Assembly (NCBI GenBank): GCA_047967505.1
Contig: CM106538.1
Strand: one strand, 5' to 3'
DNA from: Dipteris shenzhenensis
Lineage: Eukaryota > Polypodiophyta > Polypodiopsida > Gleicheniales
DNA length: 64,000 bases
Each line of letters opens with the position of its first letter. The first letter of the stretch is position 1. The notes under the pieces were generated by a model. That model did no database searches. It saw only the letters and a list, made by a program, of their open reading frames with translations, and was not told the origin of the DNA. The position numbers and the translations under genes were made by a program. Of the stretch, positions 54,901 to 55,697 are shown piece by piece.

Positions 54901-55697
54901 TCAGATCAGATCAGATCCAATGCCAAGTTTGGTTAGATACATTAGATACATAAGTGGGAGGTCCCCAAAGGATCCGCATACCAGCATCTCTGATCACCCT
55001 CAGCTACTAGGGCCATAGAGGAGGATAGTGCTAGCCATGGTAGTCTACGTCGCCCTGAGGTGGAGCCACCATACCCTCTAACACGGTATAAGTATGTGAT
55101 GACTTGAAATGCCACATCAAGCTGCAACAGAGATGCCTGAATGATCTGATAGGGAACTAATGGCTTACTACGTATCATGCACGATAACATGAGCACCTAG
55201 AGTCACTCTACCCTAGCCCAATCTGCATCAGAGAGGCAGCAAGGCAGGGGGGAGGCAGCAGGGGCTTATGGGCAGCAGAACTATACCAAGGAGAGACATT
55301 TAAGGATATTAAGGAGCGACATGCGATATTAAGGATGACATTTATACAAACTGCATGGATGATTAACATTTACATGCAAAGGAATGTAAAACTGCACTCC
55401 AACTATTGACAATCAAATGCATGAGAATTGAACACTGCACATTAAAGATGAACTGCTATGAGCCATATTCTAGGATTCTTTTTGTACAAAGATGAAGCTC
55501 AAGCTGACTTTAATGAAATAGTCTTCCAAGGCAAACTCCGTGCAACCTAATCAATGCAAAAAAAGATGCACACAGCATGGGATTAAACAAAATTATTCAT
55601 TGACCTGTTTGTCCTCTCTTGCAGCACTCGTATCATCCTTCATCTCCCCTTGGTTTTTTGGCTCACCCTTTCGGCCAGCAGCTGGAAGGCGTACCTC
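195..55697 (-). CDS. APE1L: AP endonuclease (APE1L-like), 5'-incomplete, eight exons
   Basis: Join of exons 55605-55697, 51476-51620, 43215-43419, 42986-43064, 32332-32393, 4117-4200, 3721-3824 and 195-247, read on the minus strand. They total 825 nt, 274 codons plus TAG. Every intron starts GT and ends AG and every phase agrees. The product is an exonuclease III/APE-type endonuclease-phosphatase, which cuts the backbone 5' of abasic sites in base excision repair; the nearest known plant protein is APE1L (At3g48425). Visible active-site residues, counted from the first codon in the window: Glu1 (EVR), Tyr104 in NTYAPN, Asp144 and Asn146 in CGDLN, Asp232 in RIDYF, Asp263-His264 in GSDHCP. They match human APE1 Glu96, Tyr171, Asp210/Asn212, Asp283 and Asp308/His309. 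The N-terminal exon(s) with the WNxN strand and the start codon are missing and presumably lie past 64000. Retroelements fill the introns. No stop or frameshift is present, so the gene looks functional. Confidence 0.93.
565..700. repeat. Alternating purine-pyrimidine (TG/CA-rich) tract
   Basis: Irregular runs of tgtgcg, tgcatg, cacatg and acacgcgcacatgtg, including self-complementary CACATGTG blocks on both sides of a short ACAC spacer near 657-680. Such tracts can adopt Z-DNA or cruciform structure; that is inference. The ORF through it is low-complexity and not a gene. Confidence 0.6.
1454..1565. repeat. 59-bp tandem duplication
   Basis: Two adjacent copies, starting at 1454 and 1513, of a unit beginning tacaatatagaagcatgctc. 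The part of the second copy compared shows a single A/G difference, so the duplication is recent or maintained. It lies in intron G-H. Confidence 0.9.
1560..1700. repeat. Degenerate short tandem repeat (caccttcagtgtga type)
   Basis: About five imperfect units of roughly 22-26 bp, each built on c-accttca-gtgtga (for example near 1577, 1618, 1637 and 1657). It continues directly from the 59-bp duplication. It is non-coding in all frames. Confidence 0.6.
3074..3185. repeat. 56-bp tandem duplication
   Basis: Two nearly identical units (agttgtagga...cattctccat) start at 3074 and 3130. Related partial copies of the gaatggcantagtgncattctcc core continue to about 3305, so this is the best-preserved part of a small minisatellite in intron G-H. 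Confidence 0.85.
3721..3824 (-). CDS. APE1L: APE1L exon G
   Basis: Acceptor GGATACAG before 3824 and donor GTAATG after 3721. The 104-nt exon has 1 leading nt, 34 codons and 1 trailing nt. It encodes [14 protein letters not shown], the strand carrying the catalytic Asp (human APE1 Asp283), and then a helix ending HGHGIEME. Arabidopsis APE1L has the same order, with [14 protein letters not shown] and HGRGIELEG. A short plus-strand ORF through here is a shadow. Confidence 0.95.
4117..4200 (-). CDS. APE1L: APE1L exon F (divergent)
   Basis: The 84-nt exon (1 nt, 27 codons, 2 nt) has acceptor GGTTGAG before 4200 and donor GTACAA after 4117, and is phase-compatible with both neighbours. It encodes HDAYTW and then [10 protein letters not shown]; spliced to exon G this gives [16 protein letters not shown], aligning with FSWSGNPIGKYRGKRM of Arabidopsis APE1L. 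The first half is weakly conserved and the acceptor is the rarer GAG type, so the left boundary could differ. This is the least certain exon. Confidence 0.65.
4653..4852 (+). pseudogene. LINE ORF2 fragment upstream of zf-RVT
   Basis: About 65 codons containing [19 protein letters not shown] and [14 protein letters not shown]. In plant LINEs this block sits between the reverse transcriptase and the zinc-binding domain. It breaks off where the foreign ORF begins. Confidence 0.65.
4853..5254 (+). other. Unidentified ORF segment inserted in the LINE
   Basis: An AT-richer stretch with one open frame (4846-5271, 141 codons) interrupts the LINE. The peptide holds an internal near-repeat, LSRVDEFMH, twice about 12 residues apart, and later [12 protein letters not shown] do not recognise the family. 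It may be a captured cDNA or gene fragment: the frame stays open for 400 bp while the LINE around it is decayed. No start signal or poly(A) is evident. Confidence 0.4.
5255..5980 (+). pseudogene. LINE ORF2 C-terminus (zf-RVT), one in-frame stop
   Basis: A single frame runs 5255-5980 and is interrupted only by TAG at 5465-5467, right after the Cys-rich HCLWSCPAA motif. The following 160 codons include [13 protein letters not shown], the usual region after zf-RVT in plant LINEs. The zinc-binding region probably contacts template RNA. Ends at TAG near 5980. Confidence 0.75.
6326..6330. repeat. Target-site duplication (ACCAA) of outer Copia, left copy
   Basis: ACCAA directly abuts the LTR terminus TGTAGG at 6331 and matches 22082-22086, which directly follows the other LTR end. 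Five bp is the usual Copia duplication. Confidence 0.93.
6331..6353 (-). repeat. Outer Copia 3' LTR, terminal 23 bp separated by LINE
   Basis: TGTAGGATC followed by an aggacagaga end matches the first 23 bp of the intact LTR at 21819 with three differences. The rest of this LTR resumes at about 10009, on the far side of the LINE. This piece identifies the true element boundary. Confidence 0.9.
6384..6450 (-). promoter_or_regulatory. LINE 3'-UTR hairpin and conserved tail
   Basis: Sequence agtcttcggaagac is an inverted repeat (GTCTTC / GAAGAC) next to catagac, located a few bases before the simple-repeat tail. The same block ends the LINE copies at 46.5, 50.5, 54.8, 56.8 and 58.0 kb and, more diverged, the retroposon at 48.9 kb. 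It is a plausible recognition site for the element's reverse transcriptase (inference). Confidence 0.65.
6500..10008 (-). pseudogene. LINE ORF2: endonuclease, reverse transcriptase, C-terminal zinc motif
   Basis: Read from high to low coordinate: endonuclease part (9962-9699) with LLVGDFN; endonuclease C-terminus (9643-9149) with VVDYIMGS and the D/H region RADHTYLF; linker with NNWYDAECK; reverse transcriptase (9022-8339) with [19 protein letters not shown] and VDFHKAFD; palm/thumb (8176-7913) where the expected YADD is degraded to LLDADA, then [10 protein letters not shown]; thumb (7964-7521) with YLGVIFSG; C-terminus (7254-6790) with [19 protein letters not shown], a Cys/His zinc motif. 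Several frameshifts separate these blocks, and the catalytic motif is damaged. Confidence 0.9.
10009..10245 (-). repeat. Outer Copia 3' LTR, main part
   Basis: From 10032 to 10245 it matches 21870-22081 with five substitutions and one 2-bp indel. It ends CCTACA, next to a polypurine tract. The segment 10009-10031 also resembles the intact LTR if an 11-bp deletion is allowed. This LTR lost its outer edge to the LINE insertion. Confidence 0.93.
10246..10258 (-). other. Polypurine tract of outer Copia
   Basis: On the minus strand, GGAGGGGGGTT directly precedes the 3' LTR. This is the usual position of the plus-strand DNA primer in LTR retrotransposons. Confidence 0.8.
10319..10579 (-). repeat. 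Inner Copia 3' LTR
   Basis: 261 bp from TGTGAGAAGG to TTCTAACA. It pairs with 15973-16233 and is flanked outside by GGCAC and inside by a polypurine tract. Confidence 0.96.
10580..10588 (-). other. Polypurine tract of inner Copia
   Basis: The minus strand reads GCAGGGGGG immediately before the LTR terminus TGTTAGAA. It is the expected primer for plus-strand synthesis. Confidence 0.8.
10617..11063 (-). pseudogene. Inner Copia RNase H
   Basis: Contains [10 protein letters not shown], the RNase H catalytic Glu region, then [27 protein letters not shown] and [13 protein letters not shown], a standard Copia RNase H C-terminus ending SAFGD-stop at 10617. The domain's first Asp lies upstream in YSDSD, after which a TGA at 11064 (in place of the usual Trp) breaks the frame. 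Confidence 0.92.
11064..12599 (-). pseudogene. Inner Copia reverse transcriptase
   Basis: A 511-codon frame. It starts with the integrase C-terminal region ([28 protein letters not shown]-like), then a variable linker, then reverse transcriptase with [47 protein letters not shown] and the catalytic [11 protein letters not shown]. It ends at the start of RNase H. LDKKTAF replaces the usual LDVKTAF/LDIKTAF, still with its Asp. Long enough to look recently active. Confidence 0.95.
12485..13449 (-). pseudogene. Inner Copia GAG-pre-integrase and integrase
   Basis: The frame 13449-12826 holds [14 protein letters not shown] (pre-integrase zinc region), IHSDVCGPM (first catalytic Asp) and RTDRGG (second Asp). 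After a frameshift near 12850, 12914-12720 holds [11 protein letters not shown] with the catalytic Glu, and 12763-12485 holds [18 protein letters not shown]. At least two frameshifts separate the parts. A TGA directly before 13449 separates it from protease. Confidence 0.9.
13450..14127 (-). pseudogene. Inner Copia nucleocapsid and protease
   Basis: 225 codons. [14 protein letters not shown] is a perfect CX2CX4HX4C zinc knuckle. [12 protein letters not shown] is the aspartic protease active site (DSGA). The frame ends [12 protein letters not shown]. It is in a different frame from upstream gag, joined near 14110-14127. Confidence 0.93.
14073..14822 (-). pseudogene. Inner Copia gag
   Basis: The start is taken as the Met at 14822 ([10 protein letters not shown]), followed by [16 protein letters not shown] at about 14697 and TAA at about 14505 interrupt the frame; it then runs 14504-14073 with [25 protein letters not shown], a UBN2/Retrotran_gag type helix bundle. 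It forms the capsid-like shell in intact relatives. Confidence 0.88.
14823..15958 (-). other. Inner Copia leader, GTACGG-rich
   Basis: Non-coding leader between PBS and gag. Bases 15450-15900 contain 20 copies of TACGG by eye, mostly as GTACGG, in an irregular array. Bases 15000-15430 are rich in aaagccccaaat-type repeats. Long ORFs here have Tyr/Arg/Thr-rich low-complexity translations and are not genes. Confidence 0.75.
15959..15970 (-). other. Primer-binding site (initiator Met tRNA) of inner Copia
   Basis: The minus strand reads TGGTATCAGAGC two bases inside the 5' LTR end. It matches the 3' end of plant initiator methionine tRNA, the standard Copia primer. Confidence 0.95.
15973..16233 (-). 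repeat. Inner Copia 5' LTR
   Basis: 261 bp, TGTGAGAAGG to TTCTAACA, six differences from 10319-10579. It would contain promoter and polyadenylation signals for the element and faces the same way as the host gene. Confidence 0.96.
16246..16806 (-). pseudogene. Outer Copia RNase H C-terminus, duplicated
   Basis: Two copies of the RNase H C-terminus ([13 protein letters not shown]... to ...[14 protein letters not shown]) lie at 16740-16528 and 16428-16246. The nucleotide repeat is 16250-16477 versus 16562-16789 (offset 312 bp, about 228 bp each), separated by about 84 bp. A TAG at about 16807 separates them from the RT/RNase H frame. The duplication is inside the outer element only. Confidence 0.9.
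16250..16789. repeat. Direct duplication of about 228 bp in outer Copia
   Basis: Units 16250-16477 and 16562-16789 share cgaaagacttcgaacttggg through gtctggcgaata with scattered differences (for example tattt/tatct, gtaaac/gtgaac). It probably arose by template jumping or unequal exchange within the element. Confidence 0.92.
16807..17975 (-). pseudogene. Outer Copia reverse transcriptase and RNase H start
   Basis: 17975-17607 carries [35 protein letters not shown] and [18 protein letters not shown]. After a frameshift near 17610, 17490-16807 carries [12 protein letters not shown] (catalytic YVDD), then SCEAEYRAA of RNase H, ending CVWLR-TAG. The region 17490-17607 between the two frames still looks like thumb sequence. 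Confidence 0.93.
17908..19234 (-). pseudogene. Outer Copia integrase
   Basis: The open frame 19398-17908 is in the integrase frame only from about 19130 downward. It has VHSDVCGPM (Asp), [10 protein letters not shown] (Asp) and [10 protein letters not shown] (Glu), the full D-D-E triad, then [18 protein letters not shown] and [11 protein letters not shown]. The first ~90 residues of that frame overlap the pre-integrase region in another frame. A frameshift near 17940 separates it from reverse transcriptase. Confidence 0.93.
19235..19663 (-). pseudogene. Outer Copia GAG-pre-integrase
   Basis: 142 codons with [31 protein letters not shown] and [14 protein letters not shown], the zinc-binding pre-integrase region. 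A lone TAG at 19664-19666 separates it from the protease active site in the same frame. Confidence 0.9.
19664..20103 (-). pseudogene. Outer Copia nucleocapsid/protease with duplicated segment
   Basis: Ends with [13 protein letters not shown], the DSGA protease site. Only HDISEC of the CCHC zinc knuckle remains: the first two Cys are lost where a 76-bp direct duplication (19919-19994 and 19995-20049) sits. The protein could not have packaged RNA in the usual way after that event (inference). Confidence 0.85.
19919..20049. repeat. 76-bp direct duplication in outer Copia gag
   Basis: The sequence tcttatttgacttatctgct through gaattgcagctgct occurs at 19919 and again at 19995, with no differences seen over 55 bp. 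It disrupts the nucleocapsid zinc knuckle. Confidence 0.93.
20104..20829 (-). pseudogene. Outer Copia gag
   Basis: 241 codons from the Met at 20829 ([18 protein letters not shown]), with [18 protein letters not shown] and [17 protein letters not shown], the UBN2-type gag core, and [13 protein letters not shown] at the end. Terminates in TAG at 20104, after which the frame continues toward the zinc knuckle. Related to inner Copia gag but clearly diverged. Confidence 0.92.
20830..21804 (-). other. Outer Copia leader, GTACGG-rich
   Basis: Non-coding leader. Bases 21290-21790 hold 12 TACGG copies by eye plus many TACGA/TACGT variants; 20860-21200 is rich in tgcaaatntgacccaat-type repeats. The 334-codon minus frame across it has no domain and strongly biased composition, so I do not call it a gene. 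Confidence 0.75.
21805..21817 (-). other. Primer-binding site (initiator Met tRNA) of outer Copia
   Basis: The minus strand reads TGGTATCAGAGCC one base inside the 5' LTR. It is the same initiator Met tRNA primer site as the inner element. Confidence 0.95.
21819..22081 (-). repeat. Outer Copia 5' LTR (intact)
   Basis: 263 bp, TGTAGG...CCTACA, with perfect 6-bp terminal inverted repeats. It is the reference copy that shows the left LTR was split by a LINE. Contains cctaggactaagtgtcctaggtg-like short inverted repeats near 21930-21960. Confidence 0.95.
22082..22086. repeat. Target-site duplication (ACCAA) of outer Copia, right copy
   Basis: ACCAA follows the last base of the 5' LTR and equals 6326-6330. 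Joining the two flanks restores ...ctttcaccaagcctc... as the pre-insertion site. Confidence 0.93.
22087..22565. other. Intron sequence without recognised features
   Basis: Continues the pre-insertion flank of the outer Copia. No domain, repeat or exon recognised; a 72-codon ORF here has no family signature. Confidence 0.6.
22570..23470 (+). pseudogene. LINE reverse transcriptase fragment
   Basis: The plus strand reads [18 protein letters not shown], then [16 protein letters not shown], then a degraded catalytic site (stop-VDN in place of YADD), followed by LINE thumb-like sequence to about 23470. Many stops. It resembles the reverse transcriptase at 8339-9022 but is clearly an older copy or relative. 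Confidence 0.8.
23480..26430 (-). pseudogene. L1-type LINE ORF2, decayed
   Basis: High to low: endonuclease with [11 protein letters not shown] and GGDFNMVE (26300-26040) and [10 protein letters not shown]; linker; reverse transcriptase (25303-24830) with [34 protein letters not shown] and [10 protein letters not shown]; palm (24693-24424) with [12 protein letters not shown] in place of a YADD site; zf-RVT-like block near 23520-23600 with [12 protein letters not shown]. Many stops and shifts. A fragment of the same family is at 52560-53010. Confidence 0.85.
26431..27150 (-). other. Possible LINE ORF1/ORF2 upstream region
   Basis: Lies directly upstream of the L1-type endonuclease on the minus strand. 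A 65-codon frame (26751-26554) reads [14 protein letters not shown]. No firm domain. A short repeat, cgaaaagggtgaaga, occurs near 26777 and 26820. ORF1 identity is a guess from position. Confidence 0.3.
27200..27590 (+). pseudogene. LINE fragment (endonuclease/RT linker)
   Basis: The plus strand reads PWFDDE-stop and [13 protein letters not shown], matching the WYDAECK plus Arg-rich linker between endonuclease and reverse transcriptase of the LINE at 6351-10008. It is cut off exactly where a Gypsy-A LTR begins at 27591. Confidence 0.65.
27591..28378 (+). repeat. Gypsy-A LTR copy 1
   Basis: About 790 bp from TGTCACCAAG to GTTGTTGCA. Aligns along its length with 33140-34052 and 62903-63645 (shared blocks: tttgaccataattaa, gcgctaac-attgatg, ggcatgtacctaggaaagtag, cttcattgaataaaa-cctttcgggggg). 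Eleven TTGAC/GTCAA motifs counted by eye. Directly abuts gag sequence with no PBS, so the junction is a deletion. Confidence 0.85.
28379..29995 (+). pseudogene. Gypsy-A gag-protease-reverse transcriptase fragment
   Basis: Gag C-terminus (28379-28669) with [11 protein letters not shown] in an 84-bp in-frame tandem duplication; partial zinc knuckle [14 protein letters not shown] near 28700; protease-like [15 protein letters not shown] near 28900; linker with [13 protein letters not shown] (29190-29460); reverse transcriptase (29535-29995) with [41 protein letters not shown] and the catalytic FFDDIIIF. A pair of compensating shifts lies near 29820-29860. Ends abruptly at LINE sequence. Confidence 0.9.
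28391..28558. repeat. 84-bp in-frame tandem duplication in Gypsy-A gag
   Basis: Two 28-codon units ([17 protein letters not shown] and [17 protein letters not shown]) with few differences. The minus-strand Gypsy-A gag at 63650-63987 has the motif once, so the duplication is specific to this copy. Confidence 0.88.
29995..30115 (-). pseudogene. LINE reverse transcriptase fragment fused to Gypsy
   Basis: The minus strand reads [18 protein letters not shown] and [11 protein letters not shown], equivalent to [18 protein letters not shown] of the LINE at 6351-10008. It joins the Gypsy reverse transcriptase fragment directly. Confidence 0.75.
30145..30282. repeat. 69-bp perfect tandem duplication
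   Basis: The unit gcaaaaagataagcagcaac... to ...aagaaatgt occurs at 30145-30213 and 30214-30282 with no difference seen. Confidence 0.95.
30283..30927. other. Intron sequence without recognised features
   Basis: AT-rich. No exon, domain or repeat family recognised. ORFs here are short and overlap on both strands. Confidence 0.5.
30928..31382. repeat. Minisatellite, four units of about 110-116 bp
   Basis: Units start at 30928, 31044, 31154 and 31270 (atcagtca-tgtgcaaaacttgcat ... ggtttcctaa-cctgtaat). The third and fourth are most alike. It is in intron E-F, about 1 kb from exon E. Confidence 0.92.
31383..32331. other. Intron sequence next to exon E
   Basis: AT-rich. Includes a 68-codon plus-strand ORF (31709-31915) with no recognisable family. 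Looks like ordinary intron sequence. Confidence 0.5.
32332..32393 (-). CDS. APE1L: APE1L exon E
   Basis: 62 nt, 20 codons plus 2 nt. Acceptor ACTTGCAG before 32393 and donor GTATGC after 32332. Encodes [20 protein letters not shown], matching the DCGQPGFTPSERGRFGATIK helix of Arabidopsis APE1L. It is isolated by a 10.6-kb intron on one side and a 28.1-kb intron on the other. Confidence 0.95.
32394..33139. other. Intron sequence without recognised features
   Basis: Start of the 10.6-kb intron D-E (32394-42985). AT-rich, with an eight-G run near 32754. No domain or repeat recognised up to the Gypsy-A LTR. Confidence 0.5.
33140..34052 (+). repeat. Gypsy-A LTR copy 2 (complete)
   Basis: 913 bp from TGTCACCAAG to AAGATTGCA, followed after one base by a PBS. 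This is the best-preserved Gypsy-A LTR in the window. Ten TTGAC/GTCAA motifs by eye. A (ga)n stretch lies near 34000-34018. Confidence 0.9.
34054..34065 (+). other. Primer-binding site of Gypsy-A
   Basis: TGGTATCAGAGA follows the LTR end CA by one base; it is complementary to the 3' end of initiator Met tRNA. It fixes the LTR boundary and the element's plus orientation. Confidence 0.9.
34066..34430 (+). pseudogene. Gypsy-A leader and start of gag (truncated)
   Basis: Non-coding leader then a short frame with [18 protein letters not shown], as expected near a gag start but without a firm match. It ends where Gypsy-B integrase sequence (opposite strand) begins at about 34440. Confidence 0.4.
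34440..34991 (-). pseudogene. Gypsy-B integrase N-terminus
   Basis: [21 protein letters not shown] and [10 protein letters not shown] form the HHCC zinc-binding start of Gypsy integrase; RTGLWWP follows near 34550. The catalytic core is absent. Confidence 0.85.
35040..35489 (-). pseudogene. Gypsy-B reverse transcriptase end and RNase H
   Basis: 149 codons: [14 protein letters not shown] (connection), [16 protein letters not shown] (first RNase H Asp), [18 protein letters not shown] (catalytic Glu), [21 protein letters not shown] (Asp). A clean RNase H domain. Confidence 0.93.
35500..36200 (-). pseudogene. Gypsy-B reverse transcriptase palm
   Basis: The minus strand reads [10 protein letters not shown] (catalytic DD), [20 protein letters not shown] and [13 protein letters not shown]. 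Sequence to 36200 continues the fingers and palm in broken frames. Confidence 0.85.
36201..37288 (-). pseudogene. Gypsy-B region between gag and reverse transcriptase, decayed
   Basis: By position this should encode protease and the start of reverse transcriptase. I see only short broken frames and no clear DTG/DSG motif. Confidence 0.4.
37289..39168 (-). pseudogene. Gypsy-B gag with CCHC zinc knuckle
   Basis: Frames 39168-38824, 38586-38176 and 37720-37289. [20 protein letters not shown] with HAFLHIFP is the Retrotrans_gag core; [14 protein letters not shown] is a CCHC zinc knuckle at about 37640; a Pro-rich tail follows ([11 protein letters not shown]). Frameshifts separate the parts. Confidence 0.85.
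39307..39319 (-). other. Primer-binding site of Gypsy-B
   Basis: The minus strand reads TGGTATTAGAGCC, one mismatch from the initiator Met tRNA 3' end, directly next to the LTR terminus. Confidence 0.85.
39320..40395 (-). repeat. Gypsy-B 5' LTR (candidate)
   Basis: The plus strand begins TGTTGAGAGG beside the PBS; the far end is placed at GTTCTAACA (40395), giving TG...CA termini and 1,076 bp. Contains two internal direct repeats (39326-39409 and 39614-39700). With no second LTR in the window the outer end is inferred. Confidence 0.65.
39614..39700. repeat. Short tandem duplication in Gypsy-B LTR
   Basis: Two units of gggccactngtgcnaggagcaagtaggaaagtg lie about 48 bp apart with a few differences. 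ORFs spanning them on both strands are shadows. Confidence 0.8.
40455..40640. repeat. Minisatellite of about 31-32 bp units
   Basis: At least five imperfect units of caacatagttgtcacctngtc-acatgg. Non-coding; in intron D-E. Confidence 0.85.
41991..42010. repeat. 20-bp perfect palindrome
   Basis: CCGTACGGAC followed by its exact reverse complement. It is built from the same GTACGG word that fills both Copia leaders. Confidence 0.95.
42057..42100. repeat. (GT)n followed by a run of 26 G
   Basis: GT repeats end at 42074 and are followed by 26 consecutive G (42075-42100). Could form G-quadruplex structure; length may be unreliable in sequencing. Confidence 0.9.
42986..43064 (-). CDS. APE1L: APE1L exon D
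   Basis: 79 nt: 1 nt completing Ser plus 26 codons. Acceptor TGCTGCAG, donor GTATTT. Encodes [20 protein letters not shown] and VPPRTE, nearly the same as the [20 protein letters not shown] segment of Arabidopsis APE1L. Separated from exon C by only 150 bp. Confidence 0.97.
43215..43419 (-). CDS. APE1L: APE1L exon C
   Basis: 205 nt: 2 nt, 67 codons, 2 nt. Acceptor GTGAACAG, donor GTAAGA. Encodes [42 protein letters not shown] and LVWCGDLNV. It carries the active-site Tyr and the Asp/Asn pair of the GDLN motif. A plus-strand ORF over it is a shadow. Confidence 0.97.
43420..44200. other. Intron sequence, pyrimidine-rich
   Basis: Start of the 8-kb intron B-C (43420-51475). Bases 43700-43960 are strongly C/T-rich; ORFs there are Pro/Ser/Leu-rich and have no domain. 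Confidence 0.5.
44200..45010 (+). pseudogene. LINE reverse transcriptase C-terminus and zinc motif
   Basis: The plus strand shows [13 protein letters not shown], a degraded YADD (YSDNVVFFA), [10 protein letters not shown] and a C-terminal [16 protein letters not shown] zinc-like motif, each followed by stops or shifts. Same general type as the fragment at 22570, different from the 6351-10008 family. Confidence 0.7.
45011..45604. other. Unassigned sequence between two LINE pieces
   Basis: Possibly the 3' UTR of the preceding LINE (gtctggagcagactttgatat near 45190). A 65-codon ORF (45363-45560) has no recognised family. Confidence 0.4.
45605..46540 (+). mobile_element. LINE 3' end with (TTTC)n tail, 5'-truncated
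   Basis: Matches 49610-50541 closely. ORF2 C-terminus (45620-46149) with [19 protein letters not shown]; one nt lost at about 45843 gives a TAG. The conserved 3' UTR ends catagacccatcggtcttcc, then (TTTC)n at 46521-46540. Confidence 0.9.
46541..47476 (-). other. Mostly unassigned; possible Copia gag fragment
   Basis: The minus strand near 46960-46890 reads [14 protein letters not shown], a zinc knuckle with His replaced by Glu, in a Lys-rich context; upstream (47150-47080) [15 protein letters not shown] could be gag. Too degraded for a firm call. Confidence 0.35.
47477..47522. repeat. (CT)n microsatellite
   Basis: About 23 uninterrupted CT units. It immediately precedes the ORF1-only retroposon, whose own tail is also (TC)n. 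Confidence 0.95.
47523..48923 (+). mobile_element. ORF1-only non-LTR retroposon (HAL1-like), (TC)n tail
   Basis: GC-rich start with repeated agcccatta/agcccgtta words, then an ORF1-type coding region (48011-48714), then a short 3' UTR with catagacctttggtcttcc, a diverged form of the LINE hairpin, and (TC)n at 48882-48923. No endonuclease or reverse transcriptase between ORF1 and tail, so it would need enzymes in trans. The left edge is inferred from the preceding (CT)n. Confidence 0.6.
48011..48714 (+). pseudogene. LINE ORF1-like RNA-binding protein
   Basis: Starts at ATG 48011 with a coiled coil ([20 protein letters not shown]); frameshift near 48095; then [14 protein letters not shown], an RRM-like strand; an acidic insert; [12 protein letters not shown] (RRM end) before a TGA at about 48521; then [20 protein letters not shown], like the L1 ORF1 C-terminal domain. 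In relatives ORF1p coats LINE RNA. Confidence 0.6.
48983..50541 (+). mobile_element. LINE 3' part with (TTTC)n-type tail, 5'-truncated
   Basis: Starts in the thumb ([10 protein letters not shown]-like) and runs to the 3' tail at about 50517-50541. It is the best-preserved copy of the family at 6351-10008: a 332-codon frame is intact to its stop at 50345. The 3' UTR shows catagacccatcggtcttccgaagac. Confidence 0.92.
49000..50345 (+). pseudogene. LINE ORF2 thumb and C-terminus
   Basis: 49075-49593: [46 protein letters not shown] frameshift near 49370 moves to 49347-50345: [46 protein letters not shown] zinc motif, and a basic tail [15 protein letters not shown]. Shows that the family's ORF2 extends well past the zinc motif. 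Confidence 0.9.
50542..51475. other. Intron sequence without recognised features
   Basis: Two overlapping ~90-108-codon plus frames (50903-51246) have no recognised domain. Ends at the donor side of exon B. Confidence 0.5.
51476..51620 (-). CDS. APE1L: APE1L exon B
   Basis: 145 nt, 48 codons plus 1 nt. Acceptor TTGGGCAG, donor GTAACT. Encodes [38 protein letters not shown] and SLDNP. Arabidopsis APE1L has LSSPPFGNYGVWWSLADSKY at the same place. Joins exon A in phase 0. Confidence 0.97.
51621..52559. other. Intron sequence without recognised features
   Basis: Part of the 4-kb intron A-B (51621-55604). ORFs on both strands are short and lack domains. Confidence 0.5.
52560..53010 (-). pseudogene. 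L1-type LINE endonuclease/RT linker fragment
   Basis: The minus strand reads [19 protein letters not shown], equivalent to [19 protein letters not shown] in the LINE at 23480-26430; nucleotide similarity runs along about 25530-25890 of that copy (ccctctgtagg...cagaaac). Truncated at both ends. Confidence 0.75.
53080..53815. repeat. Unclassified interspersed repeat, copy 1
   Basis: Shares with 58960-59790 the blocks acaccttgctgccc, cccttttatag, ggccgacccagc, accccct-tgggc and a final ctcctcatatgggggcttaca. On the minus strand it would begin TGTAAGCCCCCATATGAGG, which could be an LTR start, but no PBS or partner was found. Holds CCGTAC motifs near 53540-53590. Confidence 0.6.
53816..54762. other. 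Intron sequence without recognised features
   Basis: C-rich to 53960, then AT-neutral. A 102-codon plus frame (54321-54629) has no recognised domain. A repeated phrase ccataggatcgac occurs at about 54170 and 54214. Confidence 0.5.
54763..55240 (-). mobile_element. LINE 3' end with internal deletion
   Basis: On minus: thumb fragment (55196-54980) with [20 protein letters not shown] and [12 protein letters not shown], then directly the conserved 3' UTR (ctcatagacccatcgctcttccgaagac). The zinc motif and C-terminus between them are missing. Simple-repeat tail is not preserved. Confidence 0.85.
55241..55604. other. Intron sequence next to exon A
   Basis: No feature recognised; a possible purine-rich patch at 55240-55265. 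Ends at donor GTCAATG of exon A. Confidence 0.5.
55605..55697 (-). CDS. APE1L: APE1L exon A (most 5' exon in the window)
   Basis: 93 nt, 31 codons, phase 0 at both ends. Acceptor TGTGTGTAG, donor GTCAATG. Encodes [16 protein letters not shown] and ends AAREDKQ; Arabidopsis APE1L has EVRMPAAGGKGKPKN and REEKQ in this place. The first Glu is the metal-binding residue equivalent to human APE1 Glu96, so at least one exon ending in ...IQ must lie upstream. Confidence 0.96.
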
